Assembly: GCA_963710205.1 (NCBI GenBank)
Contig: CAVPZG010000006.1
Coordinates: 186,001-250,000 of the forward strand
Origin: Pacificimonas sp963710205
Lineage (GTDB): Bacteria; Pseudomonadota; Alphaproteobacteria; Sphingomonadales; Sphingomonadaceae
Direction: 5' to 3'
Length of the DNA: 64,000 bases
Shown in pieces: positions 45,447-53,368 of the stretch; position 1 is the stretch's first letter; the number at the start of each line of letters is the position of its first letter. Under the pieces are notes generated by a model. The model saw only the letters and a program-made list of their open reading frames with translations. It was not told where the DNA came from and did not search any database. Position numbers and translations under genes: made by a program.

Positions 45447-46975
45447 CCAGCGACCTTCGGCATCTGCTGCGCGTGATGGGCTGGGGCCGGACCCTGGCGA
45501 AATATGGTGTGCTGCGTGTATTTGAAACCAATCCTCATACGCCGCCCGCGCTGAAGCGGCTGGCGCGGCTGGCGCGCGTGGGAACGGGTGCGCCGAAATC
45601 GCCGGACTATGTCAGGGCCTTTCAGGACATGGGCCCCGCGGCGATCAAGCTGGGTCAGGCGCTGGCAACGCGTCCTGACCTGATCGGCGTGGACGCGGCG
45701 AACGAGCTGTCGCGGCTGCAGGACAATCTGGCGCCCTTCTCCTTCGAGATATTCAAGGCCTCGATTCAGGAAGCCTTTGGCGCGCCGGTCGATACGATGT
45801 TCTCCAGCATCGAGGAAACGCCGGTCGGGTCGGCAAGCATCGCGCAGGTGCACAAGGCGGTGACAACCGACGGGAAAACCGTGGCCATCAAGGTGCTGCG
45901 TCCGCATATCGAGGATGATTTCGAGCGCGCGATCTCCACCTATGAATGGGCCGCGATCCGTATCGAACGCATGGGCGGCGAATTCGCCAGGCTGCGTCCG
46001 CGTGCGACCATCGCCTATTTCCGCCGCTGGGTGGAGCGCGAGCTGAACCTGAGGATGGAAGCGGCCTCCGCGTCCGAACTGAAGGATCAGCTGGCGGCCG
46101 AGCCAGGCTTTGTCGTGCCGGAGGTGGACTGGAGCCGGACCAGCCGCCGGGCCATGACGATCGAATGGATCGACGGCATCAAGATGACGAACATCGCGGC
46201 AATCGACGCTGCTGGCCTCGATCGCAGGGAGCTGGCAAGCATTCTCGTGCGCGGCTTCCTGCGGCAAGCGATCATCGCCGGGTTTTTTCATGCCGACCTG
46301 CACCAGGGTAATCTGTTCGCGTTGCCGGACGGCCGCATCGCCGCCATCGACTTTGGGATCATGGGCCGCATCGACCGGCAGGCACGCCTGTGGCTGGCGG
46401 AGATTCTCGGCGGGCTGATCACCGGTGACTACAAGCGCGTCGCCGAAATCCACTTCGATGCGGGTTACGTGCCGCCGCACCACAATCTTGGGGAATTCAC
46501 CACGGCGCTGCGCTCTGTGGGGGAACCGATTCGCGGGCTTCCCGTGAAGGACATCTCCATCGGCAACATGCTGGACGGGCTGTTCGCCATCACGCGCCAG
46601 TTCGACATGGTGACGCAGCCGCACCTCCTGCTATTGCAAAAGACAATGGTGATGGTGGAAGGCGTCGCCTACGCCCTGGACGAGGATGTCAACATGTCGG
46701 TGATCGCCGGCCCACTGATCGACGAATGGAGCCGTGACGAGTTCGGGCCGGAGGCGGTGATTGCGAACGGCCTGATCCGCAATGCGCGGACACTGGCGGA
46801 ATTTCCCGACTTCCTGCGCCGGGTGATGACGCTGATCCCCAAGGAAGGCGGCGCACCGCCGGAGCCGCCCCTGCCACCAATCCCCGAGGCACGGGCCCCA
46901 AGCCGGATTGGCTGGGCGCTGTTCGGGACGGGTGTGGGCGCGGCGCTCGCCCTGTCGGCGGCGAATTTCTTTTAG
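45443..46975 (+). CDS. ubiB: Ubiquinone biosynthesis protein UbiB (atypical kinase)
   Basis: The 510-residue protein of the ABC1/ADCK atypical kinase family has the KxGQ motif (AIKLGQALATRPDL) near residue 75, the A-rich loop ETPVGSASIAQVHKA, and ADLHQGNLF and DFGIMGR further on. Two C-terminal hydrophobic segments anchor it to the membrane (ALFGTGVGAALALSAANFF). It is needed for the hydroxylation stages of ubiquinone synthesis. The GTG start at 45443 overlaps the ubiE stop. The stop overlaps that of the convergent hydrolase by 3 bases. Confidence 0.96.
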   Translation: MTSDLRHLLRVMGWGRTLAKYGVLRVFETNPHTPPALKRLARLARVGTGAPKSPDYVRAFQDMGPAAIKLGQALATRPDLIGVDAANELSRLQDNLAPFSFEIFKASIQEAFGAPVDTMFSSIEETPVGSASIAQVHKAVTTDGKTVAIKVLRPHIEDDFERAISTYEWAAIRIERMGGEFARLRPRATIAYFRRWVERELNLRMEAASASELKDQLAAEPGFVVPEVDWSRTSRRAMTIEWIDGIKMTNIAAIDAAGLDRRELASILVRGFLRQAIIAGFFHADLHQGNLFALPDGRIAAIDFGIMGRIDRQARLWLAEILGGLITGDYKRVAEIHFDAGYVPPHHNLGEFTTALRSVGEPIRGLPVKDISIGNMLDGLFAITRQFDMVTQPHLLLLQKTMVMVEGVAYALDEDVNMSVIAGPLIDEWSRDEFGPEAVIANGLIRNARTLAEFPDFLRRVMTLIPKEGGAPPEPPLPPIPEARAPSRIGWALFGTGVGAALALSAANFF

Positions 46976-47796
46976 TCGAGCAGGCCGAGGCCATCGGCCG
47001 CTGCCGCGATTTCGCGCAGCACACGTTCCGCACGTCGGGAACGGTCGGGAATGCAGAGTTCACCGTGCACAAGGCCCGTGTCGCGCAGCGCCTTTACGGG
47101 CACATCCGCAGCCCGTAGCGCCTGAACGAAGGGGCCGGCATCGGGCGAGACGGGGTCGAACCAGTCCCCGGTCGAAATCACGGTCGGCGGCATGGCGGCA
47201 ATGTCGAAGAGTCCGAGCGGTGGATATTCGCGGTCGAGTCCGTGTTTCGCCATCCAGCTGACCGCCATGCGTCCGGCCCAGCGATTTGCGCCGAACAGGC
47301 GATCGCGCCACAGATCGGGCGAGAGCTGCAATAGGGGATAAAGGAGAAGCTGAGCCGTCACTGAGTCACGGCCGAGCTCGAGCGCGCAGCGTCCGGCCAG
47401 ATAGCCGCCCGCCGAATCGCCGCCGACCATGATCTGCCCGCACTTCCCGATGCCACCGTCGAGCACCCAGCGGCAGGCGGTCGTGGCATCCTCCAGCTGC
47501 GCGGGCGGCGGGTGCGCGGGGGCCAGGCGGTAGTCGGCGCTGACGATCCTGACGCCCATGAGCGCGGAGAGGCGGCAGCAGAGGCGATCATGCGAATCGA
47601 GATCGCCGAACAGGAACCCGCCGCCGTGGAAGTAGACGAGCGGTATGTCCGTTCTGACCGTTTTCGGCTCGTACAGTCGCCCGGCAATCCCGCCGAGGTC
47701 GAGGCCGCGGGTCTGGACGCCGCTCATGTCGAAGGTGCGCGACCTCGCGGCCTTCGTCATGGCGGCGCGCAAGGATGTGGCGGAGAAGCTGGGCAT
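46972..47796 (-). CDS. Alpha/beta hydrolase, hormone-sensitive lipase family
   Basis: The 274-residue esterase of the HSL/family IV group has its oxyanion-hole motif YFHGGGFLFGD near 75 and nucleophile GGDSAGGYLAG near 145. The acid and histidine lie in the last 80 residues (GDWFDPVSPDAG and DTGLVHGE). Typical substrates are short acyl esters; the physiological one is unknown. It lacks a signal peptide. It is convergent with ubiB and divergent from coaBC with 44 bases between. Confidence 0.88.
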   Translation of the reverse strand: MPSFSATSLRAAMTKAARSRTFDMSGVQTRGLDLGGIAGRLYEPKTVRTDIPLVYFHGGGFLFGDLDSHDRLCCRLSALMGVRIVSADYRLAPAHPPPAQLEDATTACRWVLDGGIGKCGQIMVGGDSAGGYLAGRCALELGRDSVTAQLLLYPLLQLSPDLWRDRLFGANRWAGRMAVSWMAKHGLDREYPPLGLFDIAAMPPTVISTGDWFDPVSPDAGPFVQALRAADVPVKALRDTGLVHGELCIPDRSRRAERVLREIAAAADGLGLLD

Positions 47797-47840
47797 CGGC
47801 TGAGGTCTAGCCCGTCCTATCCCGCTGCGCTACATCGCGG

Positions 47841-49052
47841 ATGATGAACGGCAAACGCATTCTCCTCATCGTGTCGGGCGGTATCGCCGCCTACAAGGCG
47901 CTTGAACTCGTTCGGCTGCTGAACCGGGAAGGCGCGAAGGTGCGCGCTGTGATGACGGAAAGCGCCAAGAGCTTCATCACGCCGCTGTCGCTCGGCGTGA
48001 TGACCAAGGACCGCGTGTTCGGCGACATGCTGGATGCGACCGAGGAACAGGAAATCGGTCATATCCAGCTGTCGCGCGATGCCGACCTGATCGTCGTCTG
48101 TCCGGCAACTGCCAATATCATGGCGAAGGCGGCGGCGGGAATCGCTGACGATCTGGCGACGACCCTGCTGCTGGCGACAGACAAACGGGTGCTTTTCGTC
48201 CCCGCGATGAACGTCCGCATGTGGAACCATGCCGCGACGCAGCGGAATATCGAGACACTGCGCGGCGATGGGGCGCTGGTGATGCCGCCCGACACAGGCG
48301 GCATGGCCTGCGGCGAATGGGGCGAGGGACGGCTGCCCGAACCGCCCGACATCGCCTTCAGGATTCGGGAAGAATTGTCGAAGAATGAAGGCGCGCTGCC
48401 GCTGGCGGGCGGCGAACGCCCGCTGGCCGGCAAGCGCGCCATTGTCACCGCCGGGCCGACGCATGAGCCGATCGACCCCGTTCGCTACATCGCCAACCGG
48501 TCGAGTGGGCGGCAGGGGTTCGCCATCGCGGGCGCGTTGGCGGCGGCGGGCGCGGATGTGACGCTGGTCGCCGGACCAGTGAACCTGCCCGCGCCGCGCG
48601 ACGTGACCCGCGTGGATGTGAATACCGCGCTTCAGATGCAGGCGGCGGTCGAGGGCGCGCTGCCTGCCGACATCGCCGTCATGGTGGCGGCTGTCGCCGA
48701 TTACCGGGCCGAGGCGGCCAGCCAGAAGATCAAGAAGGACGGCACGGCGCCGGAATTGGCACTCACCGAAAACCCCGACATTCTGGCGGGCCTGGCGAAA
48801 CATGCGCAGCGCCCCTCGTTGCTGATCGGTTTTGCCGCCGAAACCGAATCCGTGATCGACCACGCTGTCGCGAAACGCGCGCGAAAGGACTGTGACTGGA
48901 TCGTCGCGAACGATGTTTCGGGCGACGTCATGGGTGGCAGCGCCAATAGAGTGCATCTGGTGACCGAGAGCGGCGTCGAGGACTGGCCGAACCTGCCGAA
49001 GGATGAAGTGGCGAAGCGCCTCGTTCAGAAAATTGTGGAGACTTGTCAGTGA
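47841..49052 (+). CDS. coaBC: Bifunctional phosphopantothenoylcysteine decarboxylase/phosphopantothenate-cysteine ligase
   Basis: The 403-residue protein has an N-terminal flavin decarboxylase domain (CoaC, about 1-185; IVSGGIAAYKALELVRLL, FVPAMNVRMW). A C-terminal ligase domain (CoaB) follows, with TAGPTHEPIDPVRYIANRSS near 205 and KIKKDG near 300. It makes 4'-phosphopantetheine for coenzyme A. ATG 47841 and the adjacent ATG 47844 are both usable. The dut GTG overlaps its stop. Confidence 0.97.
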   Translation: MMNGKRILLIVSGGIAAYKALELVRLLNREGAKVRAVMTESAKSFITPLSLGVMTKDRVFGDMLDATEEQEIGHIQLSRDADLIVVCPATANIMAKAAAGIADDLATTLLLATDKRVLFVPAMNVRMWNHAATQRNIETLRGDGALVMPPDTGGMACGEWGEGRLPEPPDIAFRIREELSKNEGALPLAGGERPLAGKRAIVTAGPTHEPIDPVRYIANRSSGRQGFAIAGALAAAGADVTLVAGPVNLPAPRDVTRVDVNTALQMQAAVEGALPADIAVMVAAVADYRAEAASQKIKKDGTAPELALTENPDILAGLAKHAQRPSLLIGFAAETESVIDHAVAKRARKDCDWIVANDVSGDVMGGSANRVHLVTESGVEDWPNLPKDEVAKRLVQKIVETCQ

Positions 49053-49489
49053 GCATCACGATCCAGCTGAAACGCCTCGATCACGGCGCGGACCTGCCCG
49101 TTCCGGCCTACGCTTCCGGCGGCGCGGCCGGCATGGATGTGACGGCGGCTGAGGAACTGGACTTGGCCCCCGGCGCGCGACACGCGGTGGCAACGGGCTT
49201 CGCCATCGCCATACCCGAAGGCTATGAAGTGCAGGTGCGTCCCCGCTCCGGCCTTGCGCTCAAACATGGCATAACCTGTCTGAACAGCCCCGGCACGATC
49301 GACAGCGACTATCGCGGCGAAGTGAAGGTGATCCTTGCCAATCTGGGCAGTGAAACCTTCCCCATCCGGCGGGGGGACCGCATTGCGCAACTGGTTCCCG
49401 CCGCCGTGACGCGCGCGGATTTCGCTGAAGTGGCGGAACTGGACAACACGCAGCGCGGCGCGGGCGGCTTTGGGTCGACGGGTGTGTAG
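49049..49489 (+). CDS. dut: dUTP diphosphatase
   Basis: The 146-residue trimeric dUTPase has motifs in order: AGMDVTAAE (1), RPRSGLALKHG (2), GTIDSDYRGEVKV (3), RGDRIAQLV (4) and the C-terminal RGAGGFGSTG (5). It removes dUTP and supplies dUMP for ThyA, encoded at 61330. The GTG start at 49049 overlaps the coaBC stop (GTGA) with GGAG upstream; TTG 49043 is an alternative. Confidence 0.97.
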   Translation: MSITIQLKRLDHGADLPVPAYASGGAAGMDVTAAEELDLAPGARHAVATGFAIAIPEGYEVQVRPRSGLALKHGITCLNSPGTIDSDYRGEVKVILANLGSETFPIRRGDRIAQLVPAAVTRADFAEVAELDNTQRGAGGFGSTGV

Positions 49490-49528
49490 CTCAGGCTATT
49501 CGTCCCCTCGCCTTGCGGGGCGGCGACT

Positions 49529-50287
49529 TTGACCGATCTTACCGACCAGCAGCTTGCCCGCTATGCCCGGCATATCGTGCTGAAGGAAATTGGCGGCAGC
49601 GGGCAGCGGAAACTGCTGGCGGCACGGGTTGCCGTTGTCGGTGCGGGCGGCCTCGGGAGTTCATGCCTGCAATATCTGGCGGCGGCAGGGGTCGGGAGGA
49701 TTACCGTCATTGATGACGACCGTGTCGACCTGTCAAATCTCCAGCGACAGGTGCTGCACGGCACGGCGGATGTCGGTGTCGCAAAGGCGGGATCGGCGAA
49801 GGCGGCGCTGAAGGCGCTCAATCCCGAAGTCCGGGTGACGGCAGTGAGTACGCGGCTGACGGCGGACAATGCGGACAGCCTTCTTGAAAAGCATGACGTC
49901 ATTGCCGACGGTTCTGACAGTTTCGCCACGAGGGATGTGGTCGCGCGCACGGCGTTTCAGCAGCAGACGTCGCTCGTAAGCGCAGCGCTGGGGCCATATG
50001 AGGGTCAACTGTCCACCTTTGCCGGCTGGTTGCCGGATCAGCCCTGCTGGCACTGCTTCGCGGGCAGCGCGGCGGACCAGCCAGGACGAAGCTGTGCGGA
50101 CGCTGGCATATTAGGTGCGGTCGCGGGCATTGTCGGCGCCATGCAGGCCCTGGAGGTCATTCGAACGCTCGTTCCCTTTGGTGAAGGGCTGATGGGGAGA
50201 ATCCTGTTCTATGACGCGCTGTCACTGAGGATGCGGACGGTGCGTCTGCGGAAGGATCCTGAATGTCCGGTCTGCGGCAAGCCATGA
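49529..50287 (+). CDS. HesA/MoeB/ThiF family adenylyltransferase
   Basis: The 252-residue E1-like enzyme has the ATP-binding VVGAGGLGSSCLQYLA near residue 40 and DDDRVDLSNLQRQVLH, DGSDSFATRDV. Zinc cysteines are at CWHC (about 170) and CPVC (about 247). Such enzymes adenylate the C-terminus of ThiS- or MoaD-type sulfur carriers in thiamine or molybdopterin synthesis; which one applies here is unclear. The start is TTG 49529. It is coupled by ATGA to the small DsrE-like gene, suggesting a sulfur-transfer role. Confidence 0.88.
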   Translation: MTDLTDQQLARYARHIVLKEIGGSGQRKLLAARVAVVGAGGLGSSCLQYLAAAGVGRITVIDDDRVDLSNLQRQVLHGTADVGVAKAGSAKAALKALNPEVRVTAVSTRLTADNADSLLEKHDVIADGSDSFATRDVVARTAFQQQTSLVSAALGPYEGQLSTFAGWLPDQPCWHCFAGSAADQPGRSCADAGILGAVAGIVGAMQALEVIRTLVPFGEGLMGRILFYDALSLRMRTVRLRKDPECPVCGKP

Positions 50288-50634
50288 ACCTGATCTTCGT
50301 CGAGGACAGCCATGCGCGCCTGCACGGCGGCCTGGGGACCGCCTGCGCATCGGCGGCGCTGGGGCGGCAGGTGCGCCTGTTTTTTCAGGGGGCGGCGGTC
50401 GCGGCACTGGCGCGGCGCGACTGGCCTGAGGATGCCGCGCACGTCAGGATCGGATCGCCGTCCATTGCCGATCTGCTGGCGCAATGCGCAGAGCTGGACA
50501 TTCCGATTTCCGCTTGCGAGACGGGCCTTCATCTGGCTGGCCTCACCGCTGCGGACCTGCCGGAACATACGGAAACCTGCGGCCTGGTTGCCTTTCTGGC
50601 GGACCGCGCGGAAATGCCTGTCATTCTGGTCTGA
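50284..50634 (+). CDS. Small DsrE/TusD-like protein (probable sulfur relay)
   Basis: The 116-residue protein starts at ATG 50284, overlapping the ThiF-family stop; ATG 50263 is longer and inside that gene. It has alternating strands and helices (MNLIFVEDSHARLHG, VRLFFQGAAVAAL, DIPISACETGLHLAG, MPVILV) typical of the DsrE fold. The cysteine in ISACETG near residue 79 sits where DsrE/TusD proteins carry the active persulfide residue. Position next to an E1-like enzyme supports a sulfur-carrier role. The family call is from fold-like pattern, not from strong motif identity. Confidence 0.65.
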   Translation: MNLIFVEDSHARLHGGLGTACASAALGRQVRLFFQGAAVAALARRDWPEDAAHVRIGSPSIADLLAQCAELDIPISACETGLHLAGLTAADLPEHTETCGLVAFLADRAEMPVILV

Positions 50635-50680
50635 CTGCGTAACTCGACGGCGCGCCTTTCGGACGCTACACCGCCCGTTC

Positions 50681-51907
50681 ATGTCAAAGCTCTCTGAATC
50701 TGAACAGCGCGCCCTTGCCACCATCACGCCGCGTGGCTCCGCCATGCTGGCGCAGGTCGAAAGCTGGTGTGCGCTGAATACCGGCAGCCGGAATCTTGAG
50801 GGGCTGACCGAGATGGCGGACATGCTGACCGACGCCTTCGCACCGCTGGGAGGGGAAACGACATTGCGCGACCCCGCGCCTGCGGAAACCATGGATGAAC
50901 ACGGCACGCGGCAGCCGCTCGCACATGGCCGCAATCTGCACATTTCGAAACCCGGGCGCGGCAACAACAGGGTCATGTTGACCGGGCATATGGATACGGT
51001 CTTTCCCAAGGATCATCATTTCCAGGACCTTACATGGCGGGAAGACGGTATTCTGAACGGCCCCGGCGTTGCCGACATGAAGGGGGGAATCGCCGTCATG
51101 CTGGCCGCGCTGACGGCGCTGGAGGAGAGCGACCTGGGCGGCCAGCTCGGCTGGGAAGTGGTGCTGAATGCCGATGAGGAGGTGTCGTCGCTGGGGAGTG
51201 CGCCCCTGCTGGCCGAGGTCGCCGAGCGCTGTCAGACGGGACTGACCTTCGAACCTGCCGCGACGCCTGAAGGCGTGCTGGCGGGTGGACGCAAGGGCAG
51301 CGGGAATTTCGCCGCCGCCATCAGCGGGCGGGCGGCGCATGCGGGTCGCAACCCCGAAGATGGTCGCAATGCGCTCGTGGCGGCCGCCGATCTTGCCGTG
51401 CGGCTCGACGCGATGAAGCGGGAGCGGGACACGCTGTCCGTCAATCCGGCGCGGCTGGACGGCGGCGGCCCCAATAATGTCGTCCCTGAAAGCGCCGTGC
51501 TGCGCTGGAACGTCCGGCCCTTGACCCCTGACGATCAAAAATGGGCAGAGGCGCGGCAGGCGGAGATTTTCGCTGACATAATGGCGCGGCACGATGTGGG
51601 TATCGACGTAACCGGCAGTTTCGCGCGCCCGCCAAAACCGCTGGATGACAAGCAGCTTGGCCTGTTCAATCTGGTGAAGGCCTGCGGGGCGGATCTTGAC
51701 ATCGACATCAGCTGGCAGAACACCGGCGGCGTTTGCGATGGCAATAATCTTGCGGCGGCCGGCCTTGCCGTCGTCGACACGATGGGCGTGCGGGGTGGTG
51801 CGATCCATTCCGACCGCGAGTTTCTGATCGTCAGTTCGCTTACCGAGCGCGCGCAGCTGGCGGCACTGACGCTGATGCGGCTGGCTGAGGGCAGGCTGGC
51901 GATATGA
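50681..51907 (+). CDS. M20 family metallohydrolase (deacylase/peptidase) beside the ast genes
   Basis: The 408-residue di-zinc hydrolase of the ArgE/CPG2 group has metal ligands in MLTGHMDTVF, GPGVADMKGG, NADEEVSSLGS and GGAIHSDREF, and a dimerisation domain in the middle (GRAAHAGRNPEDGRNA). Because it lies directly upstream of astA-astD, I infer that it removes succinyl or another acyl group from an arginine-pathway intermediate, perhaps standing in for AstE. The substrate is not provable here. Its stop overlaps the next gene by 4 bases, so the genes are probably one operon. Confidence 0.85.
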   Translation: MSKLSESEQRALATITPRGSAMLAQVESWCALNTGSRNLEGLTEMADMLTDAFAPLGGETTLRDPAPAETMDEHGTRQPLAHGRNLHISKPGRGNNRVMLTGHMDTVFPKDHHFQDLTWREDGILNGPGVADMKGGIAVMLAALTALEESDLGGQLGWEVVLNADEEVSSLGSAPLLAEVAERCQTGLTFEPAATPEGVLAGGRKGSGNFAAAISGRAAHAGRNPEDGRNALVAAADLAVRLDAMKRERDTLSVNPARLDGGGPNNVVPESAVLRWNVRPLTPDDQKWAEARQAEIFADIMARHDVGIDVTGSFARPPKPLDDKQLGLFNLVKACGADLDIDISWQNTGGVCDGNNLAAAGLAVVDTMGVRGGAIHSDREFLIVSSLTERAQLAALTLMRLAEGRLAI

Positions 51908-52350
51908 GGTTCACCGAGATCCAGTACCTGTCACCACGCATCTTCGCACTCGTCGCTGCATTTGTCATCGTGGCGGCAGTTGTCAGCTTTCTGATGTCAT
52001 CACCTTCGGCGCCGAACAGCCTTGCGTTGGCAACGCTGCCGCTGGCTGTACTCGCCGTCATCTGGGCAATTTTTCGGCTTGAAACCCATGTCGCCTCAGA
52101 TGGCACGCTTACAGTACGTTTTCGGCCGTTTCCTGCAACGGTCCTTCCATCTTCGGAAATTTCGACAGTTGAAGCCATCTGTTATCGTCCGTTACGGGAT
52201 TTTGGCGGCTGGGGCATCCGCTATGGTGCGAAAGGCAAGATGCTGAACGCGAGAGGAAATCGCGCAGTGAGGGTGAAGCTCACGTCCGGCGATACCCTGT
52301 TTGTGGGTAGCCAATATCCCGATAAGCTCGCGCTGGCCCTCGGCAAATGA
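51904..52350 (+). CDS. Hypothetical membrane protein with PH-like C-terminal region
   Basis: The 148-residue protein is of no family I can name. Two N-terminal membrane helices lie at about 10-35 and 38-60 (FALVAAFVIVAAVVSFLM and ALATLPLAVLAVIWAIF). The beta-rich region behind them contains RPLRDFGGWGIRYGAKGKML and VRVKLTSGDTLFVGS, resembling bacterial PH-like domains in membrane proteins. It is translationally coupled to the M20 gene and precedes astA, so it is inserted in an arginine-catabolism operon. Its base composition is a little less GC-rich than its neighbours, which may indicate acquisition, but the sample is short. Confidence 0.7.
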   Translation: MRFTEIQYLSPRIFALVAAFVIVAAVVSFLMSSPSAPNSLALATLPLAVLAVIWAIFRLETHVASDGTLTVRFRPFPATVLPSSEISTVEAICYRPLRDFGGWGIRYGAKGKMLNARGNRAVRVKLTSGDTLFVGSQYPDKLALALGK

Positions 52351-52360
52351 GTTTTGGTTC

Positions 52361-53368
52361 GTGCGACCGGCGGGGCTGAAAGACCTGGAGGCGGTCTTTG
52401 AACTGGCCAAGCTGACGGGAACGGGCTTCACCAATTTGCCGCCCGACCGGGGCAGCCTGGCCGAGCGGCTGCGCTGGTCGGATGAGAGTTTCGCGCGCGA
52501 AGAGGACGCGCCGCATGACGAGCTTTACATGCTGCTGCTTGAGGAAGCGGGGACGGGGCGCATTGGGGGGAGCGCGCTAATCTTTTCGCAGCTGGGCGTA
52601 CGCTGGCCATTTTACAGCTACAAGATCGCGCGTCTGAGCCAGCGCAGCCAGGAACTGGACCGGACGATCCGGCTGGATGTTCTCTATCTTGTCAATGATT
52701 TCAACGGCGCGAGTGAAGTGGGCGGGCTGTTCCTTCACCCCGATCTTCGCAGCGGCGGCTTTGGCGGCCTGCTGGCGCGCAGCCGTTACCTGTTCATGGG
52801 CGGCCACCGGAAACGCATGGCGTCGCGCGTGCTGGCGGAATTGCGCGGACGCATTGACGAGGACGGATCGTCCCCATTCTGGGACGGGCTTGGCCGGAAA
52901 TTCTTCGATATGGATTTTCAGGAGGCGGACCAGTTCAATTCCCTGCACGGGAACCAGTTCATCGCGGACCTGATGCCGAAACTGGCTGTCTATACCGCGC
53001 TGCTGCCGCAGGACGCGCAGGACGCGATTGGCCAGCCGCATATGTCCGGCGTTCCCGCGATGCGGATGCTGGAGAAGGAAGGCTTCTCCTATGATGGCTA
53101 CATCGATATTTTCGACGGCGGGCCGACGATGATCGCGGATATCGAGAATCTGAGGACCATTAAGGCAATGCAAACCCTTCCTGTTTCACAGGTTACCGAA
53201 CATACCGAGGCGGAACGGCGCGGACTTGCCGCTGCCGGGCAGCTCGCTGATTTCCGTTGCTGGTCTACCAGCGCGATGGCGACTGAAGAGGGCTTGATCC
53301 TGCCCACCGAGGAAGCCGCAAGCATGAAGATCAAGACCGGAGACAGCATTTCCTATGTCGCGCCCTGA
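52361..53368 (+). CDS. astA: Arginine N-succinyltransferase
   Basis: The 335-residue acyltransferase succinylates arginine with succinyl-CoA, the first step of the AST pathway. Family segments include FVRPAGLKDLEAVFELAKLTGTGFTNLP at the start, EVGGLFLHPDLRSGGFGGLLARSRYLFM near 125, GNQFIADLMPKLAVYTALL near 205 and a C-terminal TAEERR-like part. The only in-frame start giving family length is GTG 52361 (VRPAG), with weak ribosome-binding sequence; the frame is open upstream to 52301 without a family match. It overlaps astD by 14 bases. Confidence 0.93.
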   Translation: MRPAGLKDLEAVFELAKLTGTGFTNLPPDRGSLAERLRWSDESFAREEDAPHDELYMLLLEEAGTGRIGGSALIFSQLGVRWPFYSYKIARLSQRSQELDRTIRLDVLYLVNDFNGASEVGGLFLHPDLRSGGFGGLLARSRYLFMGGHRKRMASRVLAELRGRIDEDGSSPFWDGLGRKFFDMDFQEADQFNSLHGNQFIADLMPKLAVYTALLPQDAQDAIGQPHMSGVPAMRMLEKEGFSYDGYIDIFDGGPTMIADIENLRTIKAMQTLPVSQVTEHTEAERRGLAAAGQLADFRCWSTSAMATEEGLILPTEEAASMKIKTGDSISYVAP

